Shown in pieces: positions 39,365-49,434 of a stretch of DNA of 64,000 nucleotides. The translations under genes and the position numbers were made by a program. The DNA is from Vibrio sp. D404a (GTDB lineage: Bacteria; Pseudomonadota; Gammaproteobacteria; Enterobacterales; Vibrionaceae). The DNA lies in NCBI RefSeq assembly GCF_030248535.1, contig NZ_JAHGAJ010000018.1:1-64000 (forward strand), given 5' to 3'. Position 1 is the stretch's first letter; every line of letters begins with the position of its first letter. The notes under the pieces were generated by a model. The model saw only the letters and a program-made list of their open reading frames with translations, was not told the origin of the DNA and did not search any database.

Positions 39365-39394
39365 TATCTAGCTGCATTTACAAATGCTTAGATA
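39365..39394 (-). other. Leader hairpin upstream of rimP
   Basis: TATCTA...TAGATA outer arms and an inner GCATTT/AAATGC pairing form a stem-loop between two terminator-like hairpins. It may be a processing site or an alternative fold in the leader. Confidence 0.5.
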
Positions 39395-39396
39395 AC

Positions 39397-39425
39397 AAAA
39401 AACCCCGTATAAGCCGGGGTTTTTG
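39397..39425 (-). terminator. Terminator between tRNA-fMet and rimP
   Basis: AAAACCCCG and CGGGGTTTT arms enclose a 7-nt loop, followed on the minus strand by TTTTTTG. It should end part of the tRNA transcripts before rimP. Confidence 0.85.
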
Positions 39426-39541
39426 TTGCTGGACCCTTATAGACTAAGTGCCATCATCAATTTGATATCGCACTTAGCTCACAGTGAGGTTCACACTGTG
39501 CAAACTTGCTACCAATCAAGACTAAATATAGCACTTTAAAT

Positions 39542-39618
<77 letters not shown>

Positions 39619-39632
39619 TCCGACTTGCGAGC

Positions 39633-39660
39633 ATTATACGCTCAACAAGATGTTTTACAA
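39633..39660 (-). promoter_or_regulatory. Promoter of tRNA-fMet / rimP-nusA operon
   Basis: TTGTAA, a 16-bp spacer and a perfect TATAAT lie on the minus strand in the 53-bp gap between the two tRNA genes. Transcription would start near 39626, just before tRNA-fMet. Confidence 0.7.
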
Positions 39661-39671
39661 GTTTGTAATAA

Positions 39672-39755
39672 TGGTGCCGAGAGAGGGACTCGAACCCTCA
39701 CACCATAGGCACCAGCACCTCATGCTGGCGTGTCTACCAATTTCACCATCTCGGC
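39672..39755 (-). tRNA. tRNA-Leu (GAG)
   Basis: This 84-nt class II tRNA on the minus strand has an encoded CCA end. It has a long variable arm, the T-loop GGTTCGAGTCC and a GAG anticodon in CATGAGGTG. It lies 15 bp after secG, the same pairing as E. coli secG-leuU, so it is probably cut from the secG transcript. Confidence 0.96.
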
Positions 39756-39770
39756 ATCAATTCTTTCAGA

Positions 39771-40103
39771 TTATTGTGGAATTTCGTCGCCTTGCGCCGG
39801 AACTTCACTCACTGCATCTTCAGCTTGTTCGATAACTTGACCCTGTGTAGGATCTACCCATTGTGACTCAGTTTTATGTGTAGACATATTACCAAGCACT
39901 AAGCTAAGGATAAAAAATGTAGTTGCAAAAATTGCAGTCATTCGGGTTAGGAAATTTCCTGAGCCACTAGCACCAAACACAGTGTTTGAAGCGCCAGCAC
40001 CGAAAGAGGCTCCCATATCTGCGCCTTTACCTTGTTGAATTAACACTAGGCCAATTACACCAAGCGCTGCCAACAGGTAAATCACAAGTAGAACTGTAAA
40101 CAT
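39771..40103 (-). CDS. secG: Protein translocase subunit SecG
   Basis: SecG is a small SecYEG subunit in the inner membrane that assists SecA-driven export. The start at 40103 ([20 protein letters not shown], 110 aa) is the family N-terminus with GGTGG upstream; the frame is open to 40154. Two transmembrane helices are visible (about 2-22 and 52-72) with the conserved [13 protein letters not shown] loop between them. Confidence 0.94.
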   Translation of the reverse strand: MFTVLLVIYLLAALGVIGLVLIQQGKGADMGASFGAGASNTVFGASGSGNFLTRMTAIFATTFFILSLVLGNMSTHKTESQWVDPTQGQVIEQAEDAVSEVPAQGDEIPQ

Positions 40104-40278
40104 TTTTCCACCTATGTTCCTAATTGTTGAGCCAGCGCCGTTAAGTATTGACATAAAATCATGTTATACAGAACAAGGCTAGCGACCTCCTTACTGAAGG
40201 CCGAGCAATACTAGCGAATGCAACGTACGCTGACAAGCGGAATTTACCAAAAAATAAGCCTTTAACTAACGAACGCTC

Positions 40279-40338
40279 AAAAAAAGGGCAAAACGCAATA
40301 AAACCCAGTCTAACGATAGGTAAAGCGTCGCCCTTTTT
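40279..40338 (-). terminator. Terminator of glmM
   Basis: AAAAAGGGC and an adjacent AACGC arm pair with GCGT and GCCCTTTTT across a 28-nt partly structured loop. A T run follows on the minus strand. It lies about 45 bp after glmM. Confidence 0.65.
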
Positions 40339-40342
40339 GCAG

Positions 40343-40376
40343 TTTTCGTTATTTAGCTATTTTCGTTATTTAGCTA
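40343..40376. repeat. Exact tandem duplication of 17 bp
   Basis: TTTTCGTTATTTAGCTA occurs twice in direct succession with no gap, 8 bp beyond the glmM stop codon and before its terminator. Confidence 0.95.
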
Positions 40377-40384
40377 AAGGAAAC

Positions 40385-41725
40385 TTAGCAGCTTGCTTTT
40401 ACCGCTTCTGCAATCTTAAGCGCTGAGTTTTGTACTAGTTCAGCATCTTCGCCTTCAACCATCACGCGTAGAAGTGGCTCGGTACCTGACTTACGCAGCA
40501 GTACTCGGCCTTTCTCACCCAGTTCAGCTTCAACTTCGATAACAGACTGTTTTACAGCTTCTGCTTCTAGAGGGTTTGAATCACCACTAAAACGAACATT
40601 CTCAAGCACTTGTGGGTATAGCGTCATGCCTTGAGACAGCTCGTTCAATGACATTTCACTGCCAACAACGGATGCTAGAACTTGCAGTGCTGCGACAATT
40701 GCGTCACCTGTCGTTACTTTGTCTAGTAGGATAACGTGACCTGAGTTCTCGGCACCGATCTTCCAGCCTTTTGCTAGAAGTTGTTCCATTACGTAACGGT
40801 CACCAACCGCAGCGCGAACAAATGGAATACCTAGTTGCTTAAGACCGTTTTCCATACCAAGGTTCGTCATTAGCGTACCAACAACGCCGCCTTTGAGTTC
40901 ACCACGACGCAATGCGTCACGTGCGATGATATAAGCGATTTGGTCACCATCCACTTTGTTGCCCAGTTCATCAACCATGATGATACGGTCGCCGTCACCA
41001 TCAAACGCTAGACCAAGATCCGCTTTCTCTTCTACAACGCGAGCTTGTAGAGCACGTACATCTGTCGCACCAACTTCGTGGTTGATGTTAGTGCCATTTG
41101 GCTCAACACCCATTGCGATCACTTCTGCACCTAACTCGCTAAATACCGCAGGAGCGATGTGGTAAGTCGCACCGTGTGCACAATCGACAACAATCTTCTT
41201 ACCCGCAAGGCTTAACTCAGTTGGGAAAGTGCTCTTACAGAATTCAATGTAACGACCTGCAGCATCATTAAGGCGTGTCGCCTTACCAAGATCAGCCGAT
41301 TCAACACACTCGATCTCTTTATCTAGCTCAGCTTCAATCGCTAGCTCGATATCGTCTGGCAGTTTAGTACCTTCAGAAGAGAAAAATTTAATGCCGTTAT
41401 CGTAGTATGGGTTATGAGAAGCAGAGATAACAATACCAGCTTCTGCACGGAAAGTTTGTGTTAGGTACGCAACTGCCGGTGTTGGCATTGGACCTGTAAA
41501 CGTCGCTTTCAAACCTGCTGCCGCTAAACCTGCTTCAAGTGCAGATTCCAGCATGTAACCAGAGATACGCGTATCTTTACCGATGATTACTTTCTTTGTG
41601 CCTTGTTTTGCAAGAACACGACCCGCAGCCCAGCCAAGCTTTAGAACAAAGTCCGGTGTAATTGGGTACTGACCTACTTTGCCGCGTACACCGTCTGTAC
41701 CAAAATAACGTCTTTTATCAGACAT
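40385..41725 (-). CDS. glmM: Phosphoglucosamine mutase
   Basis: GlmM converts glucosamine-6-phosphate to glucosamine-1-phosphate for UDP-GlcNAc, peptidoglycan and LPS synthesis. The 446-aa protein has the phosphoserine loop [15 protein letters not shown] (catalytic Ser103), the metal-binding DGDGDR motif and the C-terminal phosphate loop [12 protein letters not shown]. It follows folP by 32 bp on the same strand, as in E. coli. Confidence 0.97.
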   Translation of the reverse strand: MSDKRRYFGTDGVRGKVGQYPITPDFVLKLGWAAGRVLAKQGTKKVIIGKDTRISGYMLESALEAGLAAAGLKATFTGPMPTPAVAYLTQTFRAEAGIVISASHNPYYDNGIKFFSSEGTKLPDDIELAIEAELDKEIECVESADLGKATRLNDAAGRYIEFCKSTFPTELSLAGKKIVVDCAHGATYHIAPAVFSELGAEVIAMGVEPNGTNINHEVGATDVRALQARVVEEKADLGLAFDGDGDRIIMVDELGNKVDGDQIAYIIARDALRRGELKGGVVGTLMTNLGMENGLKQLGIPFVRAAVGDRYVMEQLLAKGWKIGAENSGHVILLDKVTTGDAIVAALQVLASVVGSEMSLNELSQGMTLYPQVLENVRFSGDSNPLEAEAVKQSVIEVEAELGEKGRVLLRKSGTEPLLRVMVEGEDAELVQNSALKIAEAVKASC

Positions 41726-41757
41726 GTTGCTTTTCCTTAGTTGTATTTTTATCTATT

Positions 41758-42588
41758 TTAATGATTGTTATTCATCATTTTAATGATTTGCATAGCTTCC
41801 AATGTATCTTCTACATCGTGAACTCGAATGATCTGAGCCCCTTTCATGGCGGCAATCGTAGCACAGGTTACGCTACCAACCATACAGTCAGCTGGTTTCT
41901 TGTCCAATAACTTAAAGATCATTGACTTGCGAGACATCCCTGCAAGCAGTGGCAAACCGAGTGTGTGGAACTTATCAAGGTGTGCCAGCAGCTGATAATT
42001 ATGCTCAAGCGTCTTACCAAAACCAAAACCAGGGTCCAGAATCAGCTTATCTTTTGATATTCCCGCAGCTTCACACGCAGAGATGCGCTCTTGAAGAAAA
42101 TCAGAGACATCTTGTAGTAAATCATCATAGGTTGGATTGGTTTGCATTGTGCGAGGTTGCCCCTGCATATGCATTAGACAGATCGGCACACCGGCTTCAG
42201 CCGCAACTTCAAGTGCGCCCGGCTCTTGTAGTGCTCGAACATCATTGATCAGATCAGCGCCTGCTTCGACCGCTTGGCGCATCACTTCTGCCTTACTGGT
42301 ATCGATCGAGATCCACACATCGTATTGTTCACGAATCGCTTTAATTGCAGGTATAACACGAGCAAGCTCTTCTTCCAGTGTTACGTCTGGCGCCCCCGGA
42401 CGAGTCGACTCACCACCGATATCAATTATCGAGACACCAGCCTCAATCATTTTCTTTGCTTGAATTAGAGCATTATCGAGAGAGTTAAATTTTCCACCAT
42501 CAGAGAAAGAATCAGGAGTGACATTAAGAATGCCCATGACATGCGGGCGATTAAGGGTAAGCGTTTTATGGTTTGCAGTTAGGTTCAT
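41758..42588 (-). CDS. folP: Dihydropteroate synthase
   Basis: FolP joins pABA and dihydropterin pyrophosphate in folate synthesis and is the sulfonamide target. The protein (276 aa from 42588; an ATG three codons upstream is equally possible) has HVMGILNVTPDSFSDGG, IDIGGESTRPGA, the D-T-S-K motif in WISIDTSKAEVMR and LLAGMSRKSM. It lies between ftsH and glmM; a terminator separates it from ftsH. Confidence 0.96.
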   Translation of the reverse strand: MNLTANHKTLTLNRPHVMGILNVTPDSFSDGGKFNSLDNALIQAKKMIEAGVSIIDIGGESTRPGAPDVTLEEELARVIPAIKAIREQYDVWISIDTSKAEVMRQAVEAGADLINDVRALQEPGALEVAAEAGVPICLMHMQGQPRTMQTNPTYDDLLQDVSDFLQERISACEAAGISKDKLILDPGFGFGKTLEHNYQLLAHLDKFHTLGLPLLAGMSRKSMIFKLLDKKPADCMVGSVTCATIAAMKGAQIIRVHDVEDTLEAMQIIKMMNNNH

Positions 42589-42625
42589 GAATTCCATTCT
42601 TCGCAGGTTGTTAGCCTAAAAACAG

Positions 42626-42655
42626 AAAAACCCTGAGCAGGCACTCAGGGTTTTT
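42626..42655 (-). terminator. Terminator between ftsH and folP
   Basis: A perfect 12-bp stem (AAAAACCCTGAG with its complement, 6-nt loop) has T runs on both strands. It should limit ftsH transcripts from entering folP-glmM. Confidence 0.88.
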
Positions 42656-42671
42656 ATTAACGATTTATAGA

Positions 42672-44633
42672 TTAAGAATCTTTGTTCGCGTTATCTTCAG
42701 AATCCGTTTTCGCTTCTTCAGCTTTCACTTCTTCTTTCGTTTCTTCTGGTTTAGCTTCCGCTTTCGGCTCTTCCTTTGCAGGTTCAGCTTTCACTTGGTC
42801 GCCCCAACCAGCTGGTTCACGAATCGTCTCTTTACGCTCCATCAGGTCATCAATCTGACCTGCATCGATCGTTTCAAACTTCATTAGAGCATCTTTCATC
42901 GAGTGCATGATATCCATGTTCTCTTCAAGAATCTTCTTAGCTCGGTCGTAGTTGCGGTCGATAAGGATACGAATCTCTTCATCGATTAGCTTAGTCGTAT
43001 CATCAGATACGTGCTTCGCTTGGCTCATACCGCGACCCAAGAACACTTCACCTTCTTCTTCAGCATAAAGAAGAGGACCTAGTTTCTCTGAGAAGCCCCA
43101 CTGCGTTACCATCTTACGAGCAATATCAGTTGCGCGTTCAATATCGTTAGACGCACCAGTCGAAACCTTGTCTTTACCGTAAATAAGCTCTTCAGCAAGA
43201 CGGCCTCCATATAGGCTCGAAATCATCGACTCTAGGTGTTGGCGAGACATGCTCACACGATCTTGCTCAGGAAGATACATAGTCACACCCAGTGCACGAC
43301 CACGTGGAATGATAGACACCTTGTACACTGGATCATGTTCAGGTACTAGGCGACCAACAATTGCGTGACCAGCTTCGTGGTATGCTGTCGATTCTTTTGT
43401 ATCTTCAGACATCACCATTGAGCGGCGCTCTGCACCCATCATGATTTTGTCTTTCGCTAGTTCAAACTCAACCATAGAAACGTTGCGCTTGTTACCACGC
43501 GCAGCAAACAGAGCGGCTTCGTTAACTAGGTTTGCTAGGTCAGCACCAGAGAAGCCTGGCGTACCACGTGCAATCAATGAAGGTTCAACGTCACCTGCTA
43601 GAGGTACTTTACGCATGTGAACCTTAAGAATCTGCTCACGGCCACGTACATCTGGAAGACCTACCACAACTTGACGGTCGAAACGACCAGGACGAAGTAG
43701 TGCAGGGTCAAGAACGTCTGGACGGTTTGTAGCAGCGATAACAATAATACCTTCGTTACCTTCAAAACCATCCATCTCAACCAGCATTTGGTTCAGGGTT
43801 TGCTCACGCTCATCGTGACCACCACCAACACCAGCGCCACGCTGACGACCTACTGCATCGATCTCATCGATAAAGATGATACAAGGTGCCGCTTTCTTCG
43901 CCTGTTCGAACATGTCACGCACACGAGATGCACCAACACCAACGAACATTTCAACGAAGTCAGAACCTGAGATAGTAAAGAACGGTACCTTCGCTTCACC
44001 TGCAATCGCTTTTGCAAGTAGCGTTTTACCTGTACCCGGAGGACCAACAAGTAGGATACCAGTAGGAATTTTACCACCTAGCTTCTGGAATCGACTTGGG
44101 TCACGTAGGTAATCCACCAACTCTTTCACGTCTTCTTTTGCTTCGTCACAACCTGCAACATCAGCAAACAACGTTTTGATTTGCTCTTCGCTCATCATAC
44201 GAGCTTTACTCTTACCGAAAGACATCGCGCCTTTACCGCCGCCACCGCCTTGCATTTGACGCATGAAGAAAATCCATACACCAATCAGTAAGATCATAGG
44301 GAACCAAGAGATGAAGATAGTGCCAAGTAGGCTCTGCTCTTCAGGTGGTGTACCTTGAACTTTTACGTTTTGATTAATTAAGTCATCAAGCAGTTTTTGA
44401 TCATAAACAGGCATGTACGTAACGTACTTAGCACCACCGCCACGACGCGTGAAAGTGATCTCGCTGTTATTGAACTGCGCTTCTTGAATCTGGCCTTGGC
44501 CAACTTCCTGTACAAACGTGGTGTAATCTACTGCTCTGCCGTTACTTTCACCAGGGCCAAAGCTCTGGAATACCGACATCAATACTACAGCGATAACAAG
44601 CCACAGAATTAAATTTTTTGCCATGTCACTCAA
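42672..44633 (-). CDS. ftsH: ATP-dependent zinc metalloprotease FtsH
   Basis: FtsH is the essential membrane AAA+ protease that degrades misfolded membrane proteins and regulators such as LpxC and sigma-32. The 653-aa protein has a transmembrane helix at about 7-23, a periplasmic segment, a second helix at about 104-123, an AAA domain with Walker A GPPGTGKT (197-204), and the zinc site HEAGH at 419-423. The C-terminus is a long acidic Glu/Lys-rich tail. The gene diverges from nothing locally; rlmE lies about 100 bp upstream on the same strand, as in E. coli. Confidence 0.98.
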   Translation of the reverse strand: MSDMAKNLILWLVIAVVLMSVFQSFGPGESNGRAVDYTTFVQEVGQGQIQEAQFNNSEITFTRRGGGAKYVTYMPVYDQKLLDDLINQNVKVQGTPPEEQSLLGTIFISWFPMILLIGVWIFFMRQMQGGGGGKGAMSFGKSKARMMSEEQIKTLFADVAGCDEAKEDVKELVDYLRDPSRFQKLGGKIPTGILLVGPPGTGKTLLAKAIAGEAKVPFFTISGSDFVEMFVGVGASRVRDMFEQAKKAAPCIIFIDEIDAVGRQRGAGVGGGHDEREQTLNQMLVEMDGFEGNEGIIVIAATNRPDVLDPALLRPGRFDRQVVVGLPDVRGREQILKVHMRKVPLAGDVEPSLIARGTPGFSGADLANLVNEAALFAARGNKRNVSMVEFELAKDKIMMGAERRSMVMSEDTKESTAYHEAGHAIVGRLVPEHDPVYKVSIIPRGRALGVTMYLPEQDRVSMSRQHLESMISSLYGGRLAEELIYGKDKVSTGASNDIERATDIARKMVTQWGFSEKLGPLLYAEEEGEVFLGRGMSQAKHVSDDTTKLIDEEIRILIDRNYDRAKKILEENMDIMHSMKDALMKFETIDAGQIDDLMERKETIREPAGWGDQVKAEPAKEEPKAEAKPEETKEEVKAEEAKTDSEDNANKDS

Positions 44634-44730
44634 GGTGTCAGCCTCGCGATAACTAATTGTAATTAAAGGTAGGGTACTACAGTTTGTAACCTGTAGCTAT
44701 ATTGTTAACGCACACTATTTAACAGAATCG

Positions 44731-45360
44731 TTAACCTTTGTAACCAGTGGCTACAATAAACACTTCACGGGAACGAGCTCGCGAAGAATCGGGTTTTCTC
44801 ACTTTAACCGTTTTGAACATCTCACGGACGTCCTTAACGTACTGGTCGAACCCTTCGCCTTGGAATACTTTAACAACAAAACTACCATTGGTAGCTAGAA
44901 CTTGTCGACACATATCCAATGCTAATTCAACTAAATACATAGCTCTTGGTTGATCTACAGAGTTGTTGCCAGCGATATTCGGCGCCATATCAGACATTAC
45001 TACGTCCACCATGTCCGGTTGGATCCTATCTAATAAAGCTTCTAGTACCGCATCTTCTCTGAAATCCCCTTGCAAGAAGCTCACACCTGCGATTGGATCC
45101 ATAGGTAATAAGTCACATGCAATGATTTGACCACTGTCACCTACAATCTTAGCAGCATATTGAGACCACCCGCCAGGCGCTGCACCTAAATCGACAATTG
45201 TCATGCCTGGAGACAGCAATTTGTCTTTAGTTTGAATCTCTTCCATTTTGAAGTAAGCACGAGAACGATAGCCTTTTTTACGGGCTTCATTCGCATACTT
45301 GTCGTCGAAGTGTTCCTTCAACCAACGGCCTGAACTGGCCGAGTGTTTCTGTTTGCTCAT
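44731..45360 (-). CDS. rlmE: 23S rRNA Um2552 2'-O-methyltransferase
   Basis: RlmE (FtsJ/RrmJ) methylates U2552 in the 50S A site. The 209-aa protein has the SAM-binding [13 protein letters not shown], the catalytic aspartate in [13 protein letters not shown] and lysine in [11 protein letters not shown]. It lies upstream of ftsH and diverges from yhbY, the standard arrangement. Confidence 0.97.
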   Translation of the reverse strand: MSKQKHSASSGRWLKEHFDDKYANEARKKGYRSRAYFKMEEIQTKDKLLSPGMTIVDLGAAPGGWSQYAAKIVGDSGQIIACDLLPMDPIAGVSFLQGDFREDAVLEALLDRIQPDMVDVVMSDMAPNIAGNNSVDQPRAMYLVELALDMCRQVLATNGSFVVKVFQGEGFDQYVKDVREMFKTVKVRKPDSSRARSREVFIVATGYKG

Positions 45361-45474
45361 TGGGTACCTAAAGTGGAGGAAAGTACTAATTGCTGAATAA
45401 ATTATAGTCTTCAGCTTTAGATGGCGTTAAAATAGGTTTTTTCAACCCTAATAGTAAAGAAAATTGGCCGCGTA

Positions 45475-45771
45475 ATGAACCTAAGTACCAAACAAAAGCA
45501 GCATCTAAAGGGCCTAGCTCACAGTTTAAAACCTGTTGTGCTAATGGGCGCAAATGGACTTACTGAAGCTGTTCTAGCGGAAATCGAAATCGCTCTAGAC
45601 CATCACGAACTGATCAAAATTAAAGTTGCATCAGAAGATCGTGAGACTAAACAACTAATTATCGATGCCATCGTACGTGAGACTAAAGCAGAAAAAGTAC
45701 AAACTATCGGTAAAGTACTTGTGCTATTCCGCCAGTCTGAAGAGCGTAAAATCGAGATTCCACGTAAGTAA
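45475..45771 (+). CDS. yhbY: Ribosome assembly RNA-binding protein YhbY
   Basis: The 98-aa CRM-domain protein associates with pre-50S particles. The sequence begins MNLSTKQKQHLKGLAHSLKP, then VLMGANGLTEAVLAEIE and a C-terminal GKVLVLFRQSEE. It diverges from rlmE and converges on greA, as in E. coli. Confidence 0.94.
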   Translation: MNLSTKQKQHLKGLAHSLKPVVLMGANGLTEAVLAEIEIALDHHELIKIKVASEDRETKQLIIDAIVRETKAEKVQTIGKVLVLFRQSEERKIEIPRK

Positions 45772-45838
45772 GCTTAGACTACAGAGACAATCTCAAACAT
45801 CAGAGATAATCTCGTTGTGTAATCACTACGTGAGAAAA

Positions 45839-45867
45839 GAAAAAGGTCGCAATTGCGACCTTTTTTG
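45839..45867. terminator. Bidirectional terminator, yhbY/greA
   Basis: A perfect palindrome with AAAAGGTCGCAA arms is followed by TTTTTT. It lies between the converging genes and serves both. Confidence 0.9.
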
Positions 45868-45886
45868 CTATCTAGAGACTGATAAA

Positions 45887-46360
45887 TTAGATGTATTCTA
45901 CTTTATCAATTTCAAAATCTTTTTCGCCACCCGGCGTTGAAATCATTACTTCGTCGCCTTCCATCTTACCGATAAGACCACGAGCGATAGGTGACTTCAC
46001 AGAGATACGGCCAGTTTTGATGTCCGCTTCGTCTTCAGAAACGATTTGGTAGCGAACTTCTTCATCTGTATCTACATCAATCAACGTAACAGTTGTACCG
46101 AAGATGATTTTGCCTGTGTTTTCCATTTGAGTAACATCGATGATCTGTGCAACAGACAGCTTGTACTCGATATCACGGATCTGTGCTTCACAGATACCCT
46201 GCTCTTCACGCGCTGCGTGATATTCTGCATTCTCTTTCAAGTCACCCAGTTCACGAGCTTCACCGATCGCTGCTGAGATGATTGGGCGCTGCTTAAGCAG
46301 ACGCTCTAGTTCTTCACGTAGCTGTTGTGCGCCACGCACTGTCATTGGAACCTTTTCCAT
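45887..46360 (-). CDS. greA: Transcript cleavage factor GreA
   Basis: GreA binds the RNA polymerase secondary channel and rescues backtracked complexes by RNA cleavage. The 157-aa protein has the N-terminal coiled coil with [18 protein letters not shown], whose acidic tip residues Asp and Glu act in catalysis, and a C-terminal FKBP-like domain ([16 protein letters not shown]). The leader contains a terminator-like hairpin (46394-46429) about 40 nt before the ATG. Confidence 0.97.
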   Translation of the reverse strand: MEKVPMTVRGAQQLREELERLLKQRPIISAAIGEARELGDLKENAEYHAAREEQGICEAQIRDIEYKLSVAQIIDVTQMENTGKIIFGTTVTLIDVDTDEEVRYQIVSEDEADIKTGRISVKSPIARGLIGKMEGDEVMISTPGGEKDFEIDKVEYI

Positions 46361-46393
46361 TTTCTACCTCTATGCTGAAAGCTTTCTTCAGCC

Positions 46394-46429
46394 AAAATAA
46401 AGCCCCCCAACCTCTATGGTCGGGTAGCT
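46394..46429 (-). terminator. Terminator-like hairpin in the greA leader
   Basis: AGC, ACCC and ACC arms pair with GGT, GGGG and GCT around a small loop, and TTTATTTT follows on the minus strand. The hairpin lies 41 nt before the greA start. E. coli greA has a leader terminator that yields the GraL RNAs, so the position is suggestive. Confidence 0.55.
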
Positions 46430-46877
46430 GGAACAAAACGATTTAGCTTAGTGTAAACAAACTTAGTGGCTAAATCACCTTTATTCAGCGTTGTATTACA
46501 AAACCGCTATCTAGGTCTAAATTACACACATCACAAAAATGAATATTAACCTTTCGATTAATAACTATCGAAATAAAAACCTAAAAAAAGCAAAAACAAA
46601 CAAAACAGCAAACTATTCACTAAAAATAAAAAACCAATAATAACAATAATTTAAGATATAAAAACCCCAATAAAACACTGTTCATTATTTTTATTGATAT
46701 CATTTTACTAACTTGCTGCGGAACTTTAAGGGTAAAAAGTACCCCACGGATTGCTCTGGCAAGTTTCTCGCTTATGTCCTAAGCCTGATTATGAAGCTTG
46801 ATTTATACGAGCAATACAAAAAAGGATTCAAATCCTTTGATAACAACCTTTATGGACAGTAATTAGGAATTAATAAC
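46430..46877. other. AT-rich greA-ompU intergenic region
   Basis: There is no gene here. From about 46536 to 46710 the DNA is extremely A+T-rich with many A tracts, as expected for H-NS- and ToxR-type control of vibrio porin genes. A small GGGTA/TACCC hairpin lies at 46730-46744. The last 150 bp is probably the ompU 5' untranslated leader, ending in AGGAAT before the ATG. I could not fix the promoter. Confidence 0.5.
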
Positions 46878-47912
46878 ATGAACAAGACTATGATCGCGCT
46901 TGCTGTATCAGCTGCAGCTCTTGCAACTGGTGCTAACGCTTCTGAACTTTACAACCAAGACGGTACTTCTCTAGACATGGGTGGCCGTGCGGAAGCTCGT
47001 CTATCTATGAAAGATGGCAAAGTTGAAGACAAAACACGAGTTCGTCTTAACTTCCTAGGTAAAGTAGAAATCCAAGACGGCCTATACGGTGTTGGTTTCT
47101 ACGAAGGCGAATTCACTACTGCTGAAGATGGCGGCGCTACAGACAACAACGACGGCAGCATTACTAACCGTTACACATACGCTGGTCTAGGCGGCGCATT
47201 CGGTGAAGTGACTTACGGTAAAAACGACGGTGCTCTAGGCGTAATCACAGACTTCACAGATATCATGGCTTACCACGGTAACTCTGCAGCAGACAAAATC
47301 GCTGTTGCTGACCGTTCTGATAACATGCTGTCTTACAAAGGCGAATTCCAAGCTCTAAACGTAAAAGCAAGCTACCGTTTTGCGGACCGTGATGGTGTTG
47401 ACGCTAATGGTGAATTCACTGACAACGGTAAAGATGGCTACTCTCTATCTGGTATCTACGCGATCGGCGAGACAGGCATTAAAGTAGGTGCAGGTTACGC
47501 AGACCAAGATAAGAGCAACGAGTACATGCTTTCTGGTTCTTACACTATGGGCGACCTATACTTCGCTGGTGTATTCACTGACGGTGAAAAGCAGCAAAAT
47601 AACGGTACTATCGACCTAAACTCTGCTGTTGATTACACAGGTTACGAACTGGCTGCTGCTTACACAATGGGCCAAACTGTATTCTCTTCTACGTACAACA
47701 ACGCTGAAACTGACGGCGAAACGTCTGCTGACAACATCGCTATCGATGCAACGTACTACTTCAAGCCTAACTTCCGTGGCTACGTATCGTACAACTTCAA
47801 CCTAATCAGCAAAGGCGACAAGATCGGCTCTAACGATACTTCAGCATCAACTGTTGCAACTTCTGCAGACGCTGAAGACGAGCTAGCTCTAGGTCTACGT
47901 TACGACTTCTAA
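46878..47912 (+). CDS. ompU: OmpU-type general porin
   Basis: This is an outer-membrane 16-stranded beta-barrel porin, 344 aa. The signal peptide has a cleavage site after ALATGANA (residue 21), giving a mature start SELYNQDGTSLDMGGRAEARL. The body has alternating strands with many Asp/Gly loops and ends in a C-terminal aromatic strand (LALGLRYDF), as required for BAM recognition. The same locus (greA-ompU-dacB) holds ompU in V. cholerae, where ToxR activates it. The coding region uses a strongly biased codon set, consistent with very high expression. Confidence 0.93.
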   Translation: MNKTMIALAVSAAALATGANASELYNQDGTSLDMGGRAEARLSMKDGKVEDKTRVRLNFLGKVEIQDGLYGVGFYEGEFTTAEDGGATDNNDGSITNRYTYAGLGGAFGEVTYGKNDGALGVITDFTDIMAYHGNSAADKIAVADRSDNMLSYKGEFQALNVKASYRFADRDGVDANGEFTDNGKDGYSLSGIYAIGETGIKVGAGYADQDKSNEYMLSGSYTMGDLYFAGVFTDGEKQQNNGTIDLNSAVDYTGYELAAAYTMGQTVFSSTYNNAETDGETSADNIAIDATYYFKPNFRGYVSYNFNLISKGDKIGSNDTSASTVATSADAEDELALGLRYDF

Positions 47913-47950
47913 TTCAGATTATCTAATTGATTAATTAGTTAATTTCGAAT

Positions 47951-47981
47951 CAAAACGCCCGCTCTCTAGCGGGCGTTTTTT
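47951..47981 (+). terminator. Terminator of ompU
   Basis: A 12-bp GC-rich stem (AAAACGCCCGCT with its complement, 4-nt loop) is followed by TTTTTT, 39 bp after the porin. Confidence 0.93.
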
Positions 47982-48024
47982 ATATCTGTATACTGAGATT
48001 ATCCACTACCGACTCAGCACTCTT

Positions 48025-49431
48025 ATGCGCCTATTGTCCTCATTACTGGCTGTCAGCTTTAGTTGTTCAGTTTCAGCGTATTCCCCACTAGAAAAACTGC
48101 CTGATGGTAGCTCTAGCAGCTTGGTCTTGCAGTCATTAAGTAGCAGTAACACTCAATTGACTATTAACTCTGAAGGTTACTATCCGCCAGCGAGCACTCT
48201 CAAATTAGTAACGGCATTAGCCGCTAAGCTTGAGCTTGGTGATAACTTTCACTACAACACCACTATCCGTCAAGCAGGCCAAGACGCGGTCATTGCGTTC
48301 AGTGGCGACCCTACTCTGCAACGCGACGACCTCAAGAAACTGCTCAATCAATATGCTAAAAAGCAGAGCAAAACCATTCAGGGTAACCTCTACTTAGATA
48401 ATTCCGCATTTACTGGCTATCACCGAGCTGTGGGGTGGCCTTGGGATATTCTTGGTGTCTGCTACAGTGCTCCTTCAACAGCTATAACGCTCGACAGTAA
48501 TTGCGCGCAAGCTTCTATCTACACTCAAGACAACGGGAAGACACGTGTTTACATCCCCGTCCATTACCCTGTCGTGGTCTCAACCACGGCAAATACAGTG
48601 ACTAAGTCCGGCCAAAAAGCGACACAATGCGAGTTAGAACTGCTAACCACGCCAGACAATCATTACCAATTATCTGGCTGTTTGGTCGAACGCAAAAAAC
48701 CACTGCCACTTAAGTTTGCGATTCAAAATCCTGAGCTTTACACCCAAGAGGTAACCCAATCACTGCTTAAAGAGTCAGGATTAACAGTTAAAGGCGAAAT
48801 TATCATTGGGGCTGCCCCTTCATCTAAACAAATCAAAGTGGTCGCAAGCCATGAGTCACAGAAGCTACCTGTTCTACTCGATACCATGCTTAAAAAATCA
48901 GATAACCTGATTGCTGACAACCTAACTAAAACACTGGGTGCCAAGTTTTACGTACAACCGGGTAGTTTTAACAATGGTACGGAAGCTATCAAACAGATTT
49001 TACTGACCAAAGCGAACATCGACCTCACTCGCGCACATCTTACAGACGGTTCAGGACTCTCTCGCAACAATAGAATGACTGCGCAAAGCATGGTTGAAGT
49101 ACTGAGATATATCTGGAAGCACGACAACACGCTCAACCTTATCCAAGCGATGCCAACCTCTGGGGTAGATGGCACACTGCGTTACCGACAAAGTATGCGA
49201 AAAGCCCCCATCAAAGACAACATCATCGCAAAGAGTGGCTCAGTGTATGGAAGCTACAACATGGCAGGCTATGGCCTTGATAAGGAAGGTAAGCCTAGTT
49301 CTTTATTCGTTCAATTCGTTCGCGACTATTTCCCTAACAAGCAAGATCCCGACAAGCCTGTTGAGCAACCAATAGTCAGCTTTGAAAAAGCGTTTTATAG
49401 TGATGTGATTGAGTTTAGCCAAAGTAACTAG
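48025..49431 (+). CDS. dacB: D-alanyl-D-alanine carboxypeptidase/endopeptidase (PBP4)
   Basis: DacB is a periplasmic class C penicillin-binding protein that trims and cleaves peptidoglycan peptides. The 468-aa protein has a signal peptide (about 1-18), the active-site SxxK as STLK at 57-60, SDN in KKSDNLIADN and a KSG box in IAKSGSVYGSYNMAGY. Its length fits the family (E. coli 477) and includes the large inserted domain after the first motif. Confidence 0.95.
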   Translation: MRLLSSLLAVSFSCSVSAYSPLEKLPDGSSSSLVLQSLSSSNTQLTINSEGYYPPASTLKLVTALAAKLELGDNFHYNTTIRQAGQDAVIAFSGDPTLQRDDLKKLLNQYAKKQSKTIQGNLYLDNSAFTGYHRAVGWPWDILGVCYSAPSTAITLDSNCAQASIYTQDNGKTRVYIPVHYPVVVSTTANTVTKSGQKATQCELELLTTPDNHYQLSGCLVERKKPLPLKFAIQNPELYTQEVTQSLLKESGLTVKGEIIIGAAPSSKQIKVVASHESQKLPVLLDTMLKKSDNLIADNLTKTLGAKFYVQPGSFNNGTEAIKQILLTKANIDLTRAHLTDGSGLSRNNRMTAQSMVEVLRYIWKHDNTLNLIQAMPTSGVDGTLRYRQSMRKAPIKDNIIAKSGSVYGSYNMAGYGLDKEGKPSSLFVQFVRDYFPNKQDPDKPVEQPIVSFEKAFYSDVIEFSQSN

Positions 49432-49434
49432 ATA

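Noticed and set aside
40104..40160. Short ORF before secG ([16 protein letters not shown]) as a leader peptide
   Set aside because: The AGGAGG in front is 23 bases from the ATG, too far for initiation, and nothing else supports translation.
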